From Cylindrobasidium torrendii FP15055 ss-10 (lineage: Eukaryota; Basidiomycota; Agaricomycetes; Agaricales; Physalacriaceae): a stretch of 64,000 bases of DNA. A model generated the notes under the pieces. That model was not told the origin of the DNA. It saw nothing but the letters and a program-made list of their open reading frames with translations, and did no database searches. Made by a program: the position numbers and the translations under genes. Location: positions 186,001 through 250,000 of the forward strand of contig KN880435.1 of assembly GCA_000934385.1 (NCBI GenBank), written 5' to 3'. Shown in pieces: positions 23,381 to 36,023 of the stretch; the first letter of the stretch is position 1, and the number at the start of each line of letters is the position of its first letter.

Positions 23381-26300
23381 CTACGAATGCGCGGTGCCAT
23401 CGTGTTCCAGAAGCATTAGCATGGCACGCACGACATGGTCGTTGCGACCGGACGATAGCACCGAGCTTTCCTCAATGCCGCGTTGAAGTTGAGCGTCCAG
23501 TAAGCGCCTGGATAGTAATTAGTATAGACATCAGAGCTGATGCCAGACGCACCGAAGCATGTTGACCAGGATGCCAATACGGGGCCAAGCCTTCAACTTG
23601 ACCACTCCCTCCTTCCCATCAATGGTCAACCCACCCGCGACTTGATTTACGGTCACCGGGCCACCGAACAACAGAATAGCGTACAAAGGCACCTAGACGA
23701 CTCAGTATTAGCGTTCCAGCCGCTCAACGGGGAACAGGAGTTCACCTCTGTGGCATCTCGCAGATACAGCTTGCTGGTTTGAACTTTGCTGAAATAAACC
23801 ACGTAGTCCGACTTCCACGCCGCAAAATCAAAGAGCACGCTCGCTGGATGTAGGAAAACACGCTCGTCTCGCATATCGAACATACGGTACTCCTTCGCTA
23901 TGTTTTCCCGCTGGACGGTGCCGCCAGAAACTTTGTCGAACTTTATGGCCTTTTGAGGGAGCTGGACACGTGCCACCCGCGGCCAGAGCCCACCAAGGAT
24001 GACGGCCTTGAGGAGGTTGAGGTTCTCGCTATTCGTGTTGAGGGTAGGCGTGGATGGTTTGGCGTTCTGCGGTACAAATCCAATATTGGCCAGCGCCGAC
24101 AAGAAATCGTTACGCAGACCAGACACATCCCGGACAGTAACTGCAGAAATGAAGTTCTCTTCACAGAAGAGACGCACGGCGCTGTTTGTTTTGCCATCCT
24201 GGCGAAGTTTGGACACTTCATCATAAGCTTTGAGATCAGTGAGCAGGTCACTAGTGCCTTCTGAGAATTTTGCGCGCGCACTGAGTTGAGAATAGTATCA
24301 ATGAGATTAAACACGCTTGGATGACAACACCCACCGCGATGCCTCTTGGCGCTTTTCCAGAGGGCTCACGAATAATGGCTTAGACGACAGTACCGCCACA
24401 ATGGTGAGTATTGGCCCTAAACACCGGAAGACCGTGCCGAGGACGAGCATCTTGGCCAAGCGCAGGTCTATTGGCAACATAGACTGGAGATAATGAGCAA
24501 GCGTTATTGCGGCCTTCATCCAAGCTTACTATATGCCGTCCAAGGGCCGTCAACTTGTCGTTCTCATCCACAGCCCCTAGATTCTGCAAGTTTTCCCACG
24601 CCGTATCCATTGCTGACACATTGGGCGGATCGATAGCCCTCTTCAGGAAATGCTGGGGATGTTGCATGAGCCTCGTGTTATCGTCGACATTGATGGATCC
24701 GCACTGACCCTGACGTCCTCATCCTCCCTTGTCACCTTCACAGCCAGGGAGATGCTCTCCAACGGTACCCTCAATATCTCAGGGATGGCGAATTTAGCCA
24801 TTTGAGCTTCCTGCCTCCTTGTGTACAGCTTGAAGCAAGTCCCCGGTTGCGTGCGGCCCGCGCGCCCACGTCTCTGTCTTGCCTCTGCGCGCGTAACCCA
24901 TGTTTCCACCAGTCGCGACAGGCCAGTGTCACCATCGTATTGTGTTTGTTTAACCTTGCCCGCATCGACTACAAAGATCACGTCGTCGATAGTGATGGAC
25001 GTTTCTGCGACATTGGTCGACGCGATGATCTTCCAGCGAGACGTTTTCTTGAAAACTTCACGTTGCTCATCACTAGAGAGGTTGGCATGCAGAGGCAGTA
25101 TTTCTGCAGGAGCACTACTTGGGAGAGAATTGCGCACAGCATCCATGGCTTGGCGGATTTCTTGCACACCGGGCAAGAATATGAGGATACCACCGCGCTC
25201 TGGAGTTGTTGTGACGATGTGTCGAATGATGGCACCAAGGAGGTCGTAGTTAATATCATCTGTCCGGGAGAGATTCTGAAGGGCGGTGATGCTCTCTTCG
25301 GAAAGACCCTGTGATTTAAAGCCCTCGCGGAACTCTTGCTGTTGAGCTGCGCTCTCTTTGGTTCGAACTCTAGCCGGAGGCGGGCGGTAGTCGATGGACT
25401 GGATAACATCTTCAAGATACCTGTATCCTTGAGTTGGCCTGTCCAAACAACAAGGAGCATACTTACTTGTCAGCCACGGGATGTGTAAAGCCGGGGATCT
25501 CCAACAAGGGCGCTCCGCCAAAGTACTTGATGAAAGTCTCATGGTTGATGGTTGCTGACATCAACACGACCTTGAGGGCTTTGTTGATTTTGAGTAGTTC
25601 TCGAAGTTCAAGCAAAAGGAAATCTCCGTCAACGGAACGCTCGTGGACCTGATTGTCATTGAGCCAAGGCAGATATGGTGGTGGCAAGAAGCACTGCACC
25701 TCGTCGACAACAACGTGAGTGACATCGCCTAGTTTGTCTCCGGAGCTGAGGCGTCTCAGGACCACACCAGTTGTACAGAACAACAGTTTGGTCTCTTTGG
25801 TGCGTGTACTCTCCCCGCGGATGGCATATCCAACGGAGCCGTCCTCTATTCGTTCGGCGGCCACACGCGAGGAGACGCCGATTGCAGAAATCCTGCGTGG
25901 CTGCGTTATGACAATGTTTGCGTTGGAACCACGGTTGCTTTCTATGAGCGAATCAAGGATGAACTGTGGTACTGCAAGAATCTCTGAGCGGGAACATCAG
26001 GAAGCAGCGGACTTCAAGTCGACTTACATTGCGTGGTCTTGCCGCATCCTGTTTCGCCAACGACAACAACAACACGACTGCTCTCCAACATCCCAAGAAA
26101 TTCATCCTTCGACTTGAATGCAGGTAACCGACTCCTCGTTGCCATCATTTCCGCGAACTTGGGTTTCTCTAATTGCCTTGTTTTTGTGTATGCCTCCTTC
26201 ACTTGTGCATCACTCCGCGGATCCCTACTTGCTGCATGCGCTTTTCCCTGTGCGCGTTTCTTTCCTTTAACCACGACATCTTCCTGACCGGCGTCTTCGG

Positions 26301-28014
26301 CAACCTCGCGGTGGAAGTGCTGGAAAACCAGGGATATGCTCGGAGGACCCATTGCCTCGATCTTGGACCATTCCTCATCGAGCACAGCCATTCCAGCCAG
26401 ACAGAAACCCCCTCCTGTCTCGTCGAAGGTCTCTGTAGCCATTGCTTGTAGCAGACAGGAGAGCATATGCAAGCGAATGTAAGCAGGGACCGTGCTTGAT
26501 GTGAGGTACATCGGTGCGAACCCCACCCTGGGATACTCGTTGGGCGACACAAGAATGTGCCATTGTATAGGCGCGCCAAATAGTGGCATCACGACGTGGT
26601 CATTGCTTTTATATTCTGCACCCAGCGCCTCGATGTCCTCTGGTTCGAGCTGGTGTACCTCGGCTTTGGGTTGGGTCAAGTCGAAGATGTCTGCAGCATC
26701 CTCCCCGAGCAAGCGTTTCGCCATGGCAGCCAGAAGTAGTTCCCATTGCCCATCGATGCGGCTATCTTGGAGGCATTCACGTACAATGTGGATGGGCCAT
26801 CCGGCCTCCTTGGTAGCTTTCTCGACAAGCCATCGGGTCTTGAGGTTATCCGTACCAACATGCACCGCCTTGATGAATGCGTCCGATGAATTTTGAGACG
26901 GAAGGAAACGTTCGGGAAGGTCGCACTCTGGCGTGTGCAGAATGAGGTACTCGAGGCAAGCGGCAAGGAGCCCTTGGGATGCGAGGAGCATGCTAGCCAT
27001 TGGCGATGGGACCATCATAAAATCTGTTGCTTTTCTCGCCTGTGCCGCCTTGAAGCCCAATGTTTTCAGCTCGTTGTCGACATGCCTGAGCTCTTCGTGG
27101 CCAATGCTAGGTAAAGTTCCGTTGTCAACTTCGACTGGGTCGAGAGACATCGCCTGTAAAGAGATCAGCGGAAGCATACGAAGAGTGTACTTGTTGCTAG
27201 CCTGTTTTATTGCATCTTCAACAAGGTCACGCAAATCTGGGGCCATTTTGACCTCTGGACATCGTTCAAATTCGCGGGACTGAGGGGACGTCGCTGGTGA
27301 GGCAGCAGCAACGCTGGCCGCGGCGCGTTTATCGGCTGCTTGCAACTGTCTTTCTTGAACCATCTTCTTTGCAGCGAAGGGATCGAGGTCGTACATCCAT
27401 TTCTGATGTTCTGGTGCGGTTTTGTGCTCGGCCGCCAGTTTCTGCCAGTATTCACGAGGCCCGGCGGGGAGAACAAGGTAGAGTTTTTTGTCGTTGCAAA
27501 ACTGTCACAAGGGATGGAGCTGAGAGTTTATGTACCGTGGCAAGGGAGGCAGAGACGAACGCGGTACAGGGCATATGTAGCGCCCCAGTGTCGAGCCTCC
27601 AACGCGGAGGACCTGACTTCAGCGGGTACTGGAGACCATTTCACGGTTTCCTTTTCTCCCTTTTTGTTGACGCGGCTTAAGATGACTGAGAATGTCCAGT
27701 CTGCATTTTGCTTGTGCTGACGGAGTATGAGTTGGCACTCTAGGACAACGCGGGTTGCTGCTATGTGGGCGCACCGTATCTATCACAGGCTTATGCCAGC
27801 CCTTCTGCTGGCATCTAATTCGATGAGATTTGTTTACGAGGTCATTCTAGACGTACATTTCATGTAGCAAACTCAGTGGATACTTTGAGCCAGGCGGAAA
27901 TAGAGGTTTATCCTCTGCGGCTTCCTGTGCTGGGCCCTTCTTAGGCGGCAGCGGAGACGACTTGGAAGAGTTTCCTGCATTTCCAGTCTTGATTATGCCT
28001 CTCTTGGGTGGCAT
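23381..28014 (-). CDS. DHX57/YLR419W-type DEAH-box RNA helicase
   Basis: Protein of about 1,350 residues with many introns. Order: basic N-terminus (MPPKRGIIKTG), LLHEMCQQKGWHKPVIDT, ARHWGATYALYR, a UBA-like segment HVDNELKTLGFKAAQARKA, and an RWD-like region (WHILVSPNEYPRVGF). The helicase core follows: VVVGETGCGKTTQ, TQPRRISAIGV, VVVDEVHERSVDGDF, VVLMSATIN, ASTNVAETSITIDDV and ARQRRGRAGRTQPG, then the HA2 and OB regions. DEVH is restored by removing a 51-nt intron at 25650..25700. Family members are translation- or RNA-linked helicases of ill-defined role. The C-terminus (GRNDHVVRAMLMLLEHDG) ends at 23381. The start at 28014 is 73 bp from the PRP22 start on the other strand. Confidence 0.87.
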
Positions 28015-28087
28015 TCTATTTGGAATGTGATGGAGTGTGGAGGTAGGAGACGAGGGTGATCGGCGTGACTCTGCTTCATACCACGAC

Positions 28088-31000
28088 ATGGACGACCTGT
28101 ATAACTTCGAAGTCCTCTCGTTGGTCAACAAAATCACCCAGGAGGTCAACAACCATCTTGGAATCGAGAACAAGGAAATTGCAGAGTTCATTATCGACCT
28201 TCACGACCAAGCGAACGCAAAGTTGCCGGACTTCAAGGCCAAGCTGAAGGCGAATGGCGCAGAGTTCCCAGACTCATTCGTTGACAATGTAGATCGCCTT
28301 ATCCTCACTATGCACCCCAAACACAAGAAGAAGGCGCAACCAGCGGCGAGTTCAGACGCAGGTGCTGGCGAAGAGACAGACAAGCGGAGGCGGATGTTCC
28401 CCGGGCTTGCAATGAAGGACAGCGCACCAAAGGCGGCATTGGCGGATGATGTCTTCTTGGAGGAGATTGGGGACTTGGTCTCAGGGCGGAAGACACAGCG
28501 GGATCGGTCTGGGGAAGAGGATAGACCACAGAAGCGTCAGCGGCGCGCGAGCCCAAGTCCACCACGGGGCCGTGAACGCTATGGCAGAGGCGAGGGGTCC
28601 GCACGGGGACCACCAGACGACCGTCCCGTCCTGTACAAGATCTACAATGGCAGAGTCTCTGGTGTCAAGGACTTCGGCGCGTTTGTGAGTCTCGAAGGCG
28701 TGGCTGGCCGGGCAGAAGGTGCGTCTGACCAAGTCATGACTCCCTGTCAAGTTACTGATAAATCCTAAGGCCTTGTTCACGTCTCCAACATACAGACCGG
28801 TATGCGAGCAAACTCTGCAGCCGACATTCTGACGCGAAATCAAAGCGTCAAGGTCAAAGTGATTGGTATCGCCAACGGCAAAATTTCACTCTCTATGAAG
28901 GATGTCGACCAGATATCCGGCCGCGACCTTACTCCTCATCTGCGCATCAAATCAGAAGTCGAACTAGAAGAAGAACGCGTTCGTGCGACGAAGATGTCTA
29001 CCACTGGGGCAAATGCTATGCCCTTACGTTCAAAGGACGAGCCCGCTCTCCCAGTGCGCTCGACCAAGCGCCTCACCTCACCCGAGCGCTGGGAAATCAA
29101 GCAGCTTATTTCGTCCGGCGCACTGAAAGCTGCCGACTTCCCAGATCTCGAGGAAGACTTCAACAACGGAATGGCGCGTGCCGAGATTGAAGAAGAACTT
29201 GATGTTGAGATTCGTGAGGACGAACCTCCCTTCTTGGCTGGCCAGACGAAGCGTACCCTCGACCTCAGCCCCGTCAAGATTGTCAAGGCGCCGGACGGCT
29301 CACTCAATCGCGCGGCTATGGCGGGCGCATCGTTGGCTAAGGAACGTCGGGAATTGCGGCAACAAGACGCAAACGAAAAGGCGGATTCTGAGACGCGCGA
29401 TATCAACCAACCATGGCTGGACCCCATGGCCAAGGAAACTGACAAGGGTTTTGCCCAAGATATGCGTGGAACATCGAAGACGGCGAACGAGGTGCCAAAG
29501 TGGAAAGAGCAGACATTCAACAAGGCGACAACATTCGGCCAAGTTACCACTATGACCATCGCGGAGCAGCGCAAAAGCCTTCCCATTTACAAACTGCGCG
29601 ATTCACTTCTGGAGGCCATTGATCAGGTGTGTTTGTTATGCAGAAGGTGCTGAACGTCCTTGACTCAATTTTCTAGCATCAAGTGCTCATTGTCGTTGGT
29701 GATACTGGCTCTGGCAAAACAACTCAAATGGTCCAATACCTAGCGGAGGCCGGTTATGCGGACAAGGGCAGGATTGGCTGTACTCAGCCCCGTCGCGTCG
29801 CGGCCATGTCCGTGGCCAAGCGTGTTTCTGAAGAGGTTGGGTGTAGGCTAGGGCAAGAAGTTGGCTACACCATTCGCTTTGAGGATTGCACGTCCCCAGA
29901 GACACGGATCAAGTACATGACGGACGGTATGTTGCAGAGAGAGTGCCTCATCGATGCGATGTGTACACAGTACTCTGTCATCATGTTGGATGAAGCCCAC
30001 GAGCGTACCATAGCCACGGACGTTCTGTTTGGCTTACTGAAGAGTATGTTTCACATTGCATTCACATTGAAACTCTTTGTTGACCCAAAATTTAGAGACC
30101 GTCAAGCGTCGGCCAGATTTGAAGCTCATCGTGACCTCAGCTACTCTGGATGCCGAAAAATTCTCCAAGTACTTCTTCGGCTGTCCTATCTTCACCATCC
30201 CAGGCCGGACCTTCCCTGTCGAGGTTCTCTACACAAAAGAGCCTGAATCCGACTACTTGGACGCCTCTCTCATCACCGTCATGCAGATTCATTTGTCTGC
30301 ACCTGCGGGTGATGTGCTCCTTTTCCTCACAGGTTCGGAAGAAATCGACACTGCTTGTGAAATTCTGTTCGAACGGATGAAGGCCCTGGGTCCCAAAGTC
30401 CCCGAACTCATCATTCTGCCCATTTACTCCGCTCTTCCATCGGAAGTACAATCTCGTGTATTTGACCCGACACCGCCTGGCGCGCGCAAAGTGGTCATTG
30501 CCACTAACGTTGCCGAGACGAGTTTGACAATTCCTGGCATCTACTATGTGATCGACCCAGGTTTCTCCAAACAGAATGCGTACGACGCAAAGCTGGGTAT
30601 GGATTCACTTGTCGTCATGCCCATCTCCCAGGCGCAGGCGCGTCAACGAGCTGGCCGTGCTGGTCGTACCGGACCAGGAAAGTGCTACCGTCTGTACACC
30701 GAGGCAGCGTACCGCAACGAAATGCTGCCGAACTCCATCCCTGACATTCAACGCACTAATCTCGCATCCACCATTTTGAGTCTGAAGGCAATGGGTATCA
30801 ACGACTTGCTCAGTTTCGATTTCATGGACCCGCCGCCTGCGGACACTATGTTGACGGCCTTGGAGAGCCTGTACGCGCTATCAGCCCTGGACGACGAAGG
30901 TCTCCTCACGCGCTTGGGACGAAAAATGGCAGACTTCCCTATGGATCCGCCAATGGCAAAGATGTTGATTGCTTCGGTCGAGTTGGGTTGTTCGGAAGAG

Positions 31001-31769
31001 ATCATGAGTATCGTCGCGATGTTGTCGGTGCAATCGGTATTCTATCGCCCGAAGGAAAAGCAGGCACAGGCAGACCAGAAGAAGGCTAAATTCCATCAAG
31101 CTGAAGGCGACCACTTAACTCTTCTAACCGTTTACAATGGTTGGAAAGCAGCGAACTTCTCCAACCCCTGGTGCTACGAGAACTTCATTCAAGCGCGGAG
31201 TATGCGTCGAGCACAAGATGTACGGAAACAGCTTTTGGGTATCATGGATCGGTGCGGTGACTTCACTTCTCTTATACACTGTTCTGACTTGATCACAGGT
31301 ATAAGCATGATATCTTATCGGCAGGACGCGACTACAACCGTGTACGGATGGCAATCTGTTCTGGTTTCTTCCGACATGCAGCGAAGAAAGACCCACAGGA
31401 AGGTTACAAGACATTAGTTGAAGGCACTCCTGTGTATATTCACCCTTCGTCTGCGCTCTTCAATCGTAATCCTGAATGGGTTGTCTACCACGAACTCATC
31501 CTTACGACACGCGAGTACTGTCACAACGTAACGGCCATCGAACCGAAGTGGCTTGTCGAGGTCGCGCCGCAATTCTTCCAAGTCGCTGACGCCAACAAGA
31601 TTTCGAAGAGGAAAAAGCAAGAGAAGATTGAACCATTGTTCAACAAGTATGAGCAACCAGATGAATGGAGGCTGTCGAAGATCAAGCGCAGCGCGCGTTC
31701 GGTATGTGTGCTGTCTGGTGTTTTGGACGGATAACTGATGTTTTTCTACAGAGTCAGACCTTTGGTTAA
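28088..31769 (+). CDS. PRP22: PRP22/DHX8 pre-mRNA-splicing ATP-dependent RNA helicase
   Basis: DEAH-box helicase that proofreads the second splicing step and releases mRNA from the spliceosome. About 1,150 residues. Seen: N-terminal helical domain ([20 protein letters not shown]), RS/RG-rich linker, S1 RNA-binding domain ([20 protein letters not shown] and [12 protein letters not shown]), [71 protein letters not shown] and [14 protein letters not shown]. The HA2/OB region ends in [17 protein letters not shown]. The last intron sits five codons before the stop at 31769. ATG 28088 fits the conserved MDDLYNFE; the frame continues upstream without ATG. Confidence 0.95.
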
Positions 31770-32898
31770 AGAGCTCAGAGCCATCTGTATAGTGTTGTGC
31801 TGCTTGGTATAATATTTGCGATTTATGTGTGGATGTAATCTTGAATGCCTTTGGGCTGACTATGTATACAGTGCGTTGAGGCACCCTCTGGCAAATGTTC
31901 ATGACACTGTGCGAACCCAATATACTAACACGATTAAGACGAGCAAGAGCCTGTTTGTGATTGAGTCCTGGCAAACGGATTGGCTTCTGGGCATGGAGTC
32001 AAGTAACCACTGTCAACTCATTGCTAAACGCGAACCGCCGCTGGAATACACGCCCGGAAACCCATCCCAAGAATAACGTGCTCCCGTTGTCGCATGATTC
32101 CAAACCCTTGTCGGTCGTCAATTCACCTCGTCTGTCTTCACAAGGAGTCACAGGCGCCCACAGATGACGACTTTCTGGGGAATTTGAGTTTTTCATTTGG
32201 CGCGACTGAAGCTGGCCTGGTCTGGCTCGAACACGATGGACACAGTCGAGAAAGCTCAATTGAAACGTCACGGATGAACCGGGATGATACCACGTCCGTA
32301 CCATGGGGAAGCTCGGATGACCGAGAAAACATACGGAAGGTAAGGCGTGTACATCATAAATGAAAATCGCCGACTCTAGAAATTGGCCAGACTTGAATCC
32401 ATGTAAGTCGGGCGCCTCATCCTCTGGCAGATCTGCCGTTACCTTGCACTTTCAGTATTACTAAATGGAGAACGATCGCAGAAATAACACCTTTGCTTGA
32501 GCTTCCACGATCGTAAAGTATCTTCAGAATGCGATGGCGAAGCGCAGAAAACTAAAGTTGGGCTCTACGAAAGTCAGGAAACGGCAACGTTCAACAACTT
32601 TCGACCTCACCCAACCCCGGGATTCGATCGCTTTACATCCCGACTGCGAAAACTCTGTTCCAATTAGCTGCCATTCAACTACACTCGGCATTCCCGCGTT
32701 CTAGTATAGAACTAGCCCCTCCTCCCCGTAGTCTAAATCCCCAATCGGGCCAATATGTGCTGGTCTCTACTTACGGGCACACCCGCTGGCGTGCATCTCG
32801 ACCATCGAACTCGACGCGCCTGAGAACGCCGCTGTGGGTATATATGCTACACTCATACTCTTGAAAGTTCCAAGCAGCTTTCAAGCCCAACACAAACA
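31770..32898. other. Intergenic region, 1.1 kb
   Basis: Downstream of PRP22 and upstream of the four-helix protein. Several short open frames overlap on both strands, none with a recognisable signature or good splice structure. A B-box-like GATCGAATC on the minus strand near 32633 was examined and is not a tRNA. Confidence 0.5.
32839..32845 (+). promoter_or_regulatory. TATA box of the four-helix protein gene
   Basis: TATATAT lies 53 bp before the ATG at 32899, with a short leader (CAAGCCCAACACAAACA) between. Confidence 0.5.
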
Positions 32899-33645
32899 AT
32901 GGCCCGCGCTCCACTCTTCACCACTCGTCTTGCCTCCTACTGCATGGCCTTCGCCTGGGGCGCCATCTCCCTTTCTATGGGATTGAAGGCAGTGGTTTAC
33001 CAGAACCAGCTGAAAAGCTCTTTGAGAAGGGCCGTTGCACCGAACGGCATTACTCTCCGCCTCGTCACGAATAGTGCGTCTCTACCTTTCGCTGAAGTCA
33101 ACACAATGTCCTAATTTTTCCCAACAGACTTGGTCCATCCCGCCATTGCCTGCGAGGTGTTCTGCGTCTTAACCTTTGTTGCTGGCCTCATCGCATTGGT
33201 CGGCCTATTTGTTGACAAATGCAACACCCGAAAGGCCATCCAATTGCAAGCCTACCTCTTCACGTTCTTGACGGCCGCCCTGTTCGCTACTTGCATCCCA
33301 GTATCAAATGCTATTCGCACTCTTGCTGTCGAGGCATGGGCTTGGACAGCAGACGGGACGGCGATTTCTGCAGAAGATCTCGCAGCGACCGTCGCCAGCT
33401 TGGGAGTCAACCCCCAATACAGGCACCTGCCATACTGTGTGTCCATTTCATTGATTCGGTATCATCACATGTTTAACAGCTCTACAGTGCTCTACTTTGG
33501 CATCATCCCGTGGTTCGCTTTCCTCTTCTCCTTGACCTCCGCTGTCGTCTCTTTCATCGCTGCGAACAAGGTCAAGGACTCTGCTTACGCCGCAGAGCCA
33601 ACAAAGAGGGAGATGGCACAAGCTGATGGTATCCAGACTGTTTAA
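32899..33645 (+). CDS. Hypothetical four-helix membrane protein
   Basis: Three exons. The first encodes a helix (FAWGAISLSMGL) and a basic loop. The second joins as VTNNLVHPAIACEVFCVLTF and encodes two helices (VAGLIALVGLFV and LFTFLTAALFATCIP). The third gives a fourth helix (IPWFAFLFSLTSAVVSFIAA) and a short charged tail. Frame into exon 3 is kept with the acceptor CTCTACAG, reading YLLYFGIIP. Length is about 210 residues. The layout resembles small MARVEL/tetraspan-like proteins of Agaricomycetes, but I cannot name a family. A TATA box supports the start. Confidence 0.7.
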
Positions 33646-34271
33646 GAAACTAGGACGTCTTTTAATGCCTGCGACATGATTATCATGCCTGTTTGTTATA
33701 TATCCTTTATTCCAACCATTCTGGCGGCGCTCTTTAGTTTTGGGGCGTCGTCCACGGCGAAACTTGATGCTCTGATAAAATTACGATACTCTATCACGCA
33801 CATACAATGTACTAATGGTGCTTGGAACCCAATACTTCGATGTTCGCTCGGCTAAGTGGCACTTGGATGAGCATTGGGAAACAATGCAAAACAGGTTACA
33901 GTGGTATAGTATCGCTGCGCGAATGATGATGCGTCGGATACAAGTTGATTCCAATCACACGAACGACTCGCTGTGCTTTTGGGGCAACGGTGTACAGGTT
34001 CTCTCATCGTTTTGCTTTGACTGCGCGCATCGCCCTCTGCAGACTCGATCGTGATCACCGCATTGCCATGGACGTTATAAAGTGAACTATGCAACTTCCC
34101 TCCACCTCATCTCCATCGGACAGCTCATAACAGCTCAACCTCGAAATTCAGATTCTCAGAACCGTAATACCAACGGGCCAGGGACTCGATTTAATCCGGT
34201 CTTTGTCTCCTCAATATCGAGGCCCAGTACTTCGAGCTCCCTGTAAAACATCGTCCTCCAATTCTCCCTCC
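33646..34271. other. Intergenic region
   Basis: About 625 bp between two plus-strand genes, holding the 3' end of the membrane protein gene and the promoter of the C2 protein. No coding or RNA signal is recognised. Confidence 0.5.
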
Positions 34272-36023
34272 ATGGCATCCTCCGAACTGGGTACACTAGT
34301 GGTGATTGTGCTGAAGGGCCAGCACCTCATCGACAAGCATTCGTTCTACAAACAGGATGTTCGAGCTGAAGCAACCTTCGGTGGTGCGTGATATATACAT
34401 CTCCCAGTAGACGGAACTCATCCCGTCCTAGGTACTACCGAGAAGACCGAAGTCGACGTCAAGGGCGGTCAACATCCTGTATGGGACTTTGAGATGCGCT
34501 TCCCTATCCCAACTGCCGGTACTCGCACATTGGAAGTCTCTGCGTGGTGTGTTGAAAGTGGCTCGCGTTCGGACGAACTGTTGGGGACGGGAACGGTCGA
34601 TATCACGGAAACACTCAAGACTGGAGAGTTCGATGACTGGGTGCCTCTGAGTCTGGAAGGCAAGCAGCGCGGAGAGATATACCTCGAGATGACATTCTTC
34701 TCGAATGCACCGCCCCCGCCTCAGCCTGCAAAGAAGCCAAAGCCCGCGCCGCAATCTGTACCACAGGCGCGGCCGCAGAATGGAGGAGCAATGCCGGCCC
34801 ATGGGAATGGGAATGGGACGCAGAATGGAGCAAATGCTGGTATGGCGGGGGTTGGCGCCGGAAGGCACCCTATGTTGATGCCCGCATCTGGGCAGCCACT
34901 GCAGAGGCGCCCAAGCAAGTGGGCGCCCGACCAGAGATTGGCGCGGCCACCTGTACCGGCGTTCTTGCAGCCAGGCGCCGGTCGCTCACCTCCACGATCC
35001 CCAATGCTCCAACCTGGCTCTGGTGCAGGAAGGTCCCCACCTACCGGAAGAGAAAGCCCTCTGCCTCCCATTCCAGGCGAACCTGCGAGGGTGCCAACTA
35101 TTCTACGACCTGGCGCATCGAAAATCAACCAGAATCCTATACCGGCACGCGACGAAGCACCAAATCCCTTCCCACCTTCGCACCAGTCTTTCCCAGAGGT
35201 GCGCGTCGACGCGGCCACACCGAACCCTGAACGTGCCGCGCCATACGGATATGTTCAACACCCACCTAGAGAGCGGACAGCGAGCAGCGTATATCCACCC
35301 ACGATTATTCCAGATAGTCATAGACGGACGCGGAGCGAGAGCCAACCTTTGTTCCCAATGCCATCGGTGACACCGAGCAGCCAATACCCTCCTGTCCAGA
35401 CATACCCATCTACGCCTCAGCCATACCAAAATCCAGGACCCCAGCCGTATGGAGCAACGCCATATCCACCACAGCAATATCAACAGCCTCAACAACAGCA
35501 ATATGGGTATCCATCGCCTACACCGGCGCCGTCTGTTTATCATCCAGCGACCCCAGCGCCGTCCAACTATCCATCACCGACGCCTGCGCCGTCGTTCTAT
35601 TCCGCTCCGCCACCCCAGTTCAACCACCGCCAATCCTACGCGGCGCCGCCGCCGCAAGAAGAAGAACGACTCGCTGACCCATATCTACTTGCGCGGTACT
35701 CAACGCCATTGCCATTGCCCCCAGGCTCTCAAGCACCTCAGCCTAAGTCGCCACCAAAAGAGGCGCCCCCGCTGCCCCGCCAGGACAGCTCGCCTCCCTT
35801 CCCTGGGTCATTCCCGGCGGAGTCAAGGGCGCCGCGTCCGTCTGCAACTGCATCCTCGCCGCCGTTGTCGCCAAGGAGAGAGCTGAGCGAGAAGGCGAAG
35901 GGAAAGCAGCGGGAACCATCTCCGCAGGAGCGTGCACTGACAGCAGCAAGGATACGGAAGGAGCAGGAGGAGAGAGATATGGAGATGGCGAGGCAGTTGG
36001 ATAGGGAGCTGAACATCGAGTAA
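34272..36023 (+). CDS. C2-domain, proline-rich protein (Inn1/Fic1-like)
   Basis: An N-terminal C2 domain of about 125 residues starts at once (SELGTLVVIVLKGQHLIDK, then GGQHPVWDFEMRFPI and ELLGTGTVDITETL). It is interrupted by one intron near 34383..34431. The rest (~430 residues) is Pro/Gln-rich with many PxxP motifs, a YPSPTPAPS repeat and a final charged helix (RIRKEQEERDMEMARQLDREL). A C2 head plus PxxP tail is the design of yeast Inn1 and fission-yeast Fic1, which link the cytokinetic ring to membrane ingression through SH3 partners. That role here is inferred from architecture. The usual C2 calcium aspartates are not obvious, so calcium-independent binding is likely. Confidence 0.72.

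Noticed and set aside
25463..25864. Helicase with degenerate DEVQ motif II
   Set aside because: The Gln comes from reading through a 51-nt GT-AG intron; splicing restores DEVH.
32610..32710. tRNA on the minus strand (B-box-like GATCGAATC, A-box-like TAGTTGAATGG)
   Set aside because: The T-arm and anticodon arm do not pair and the D-loop would be too short.
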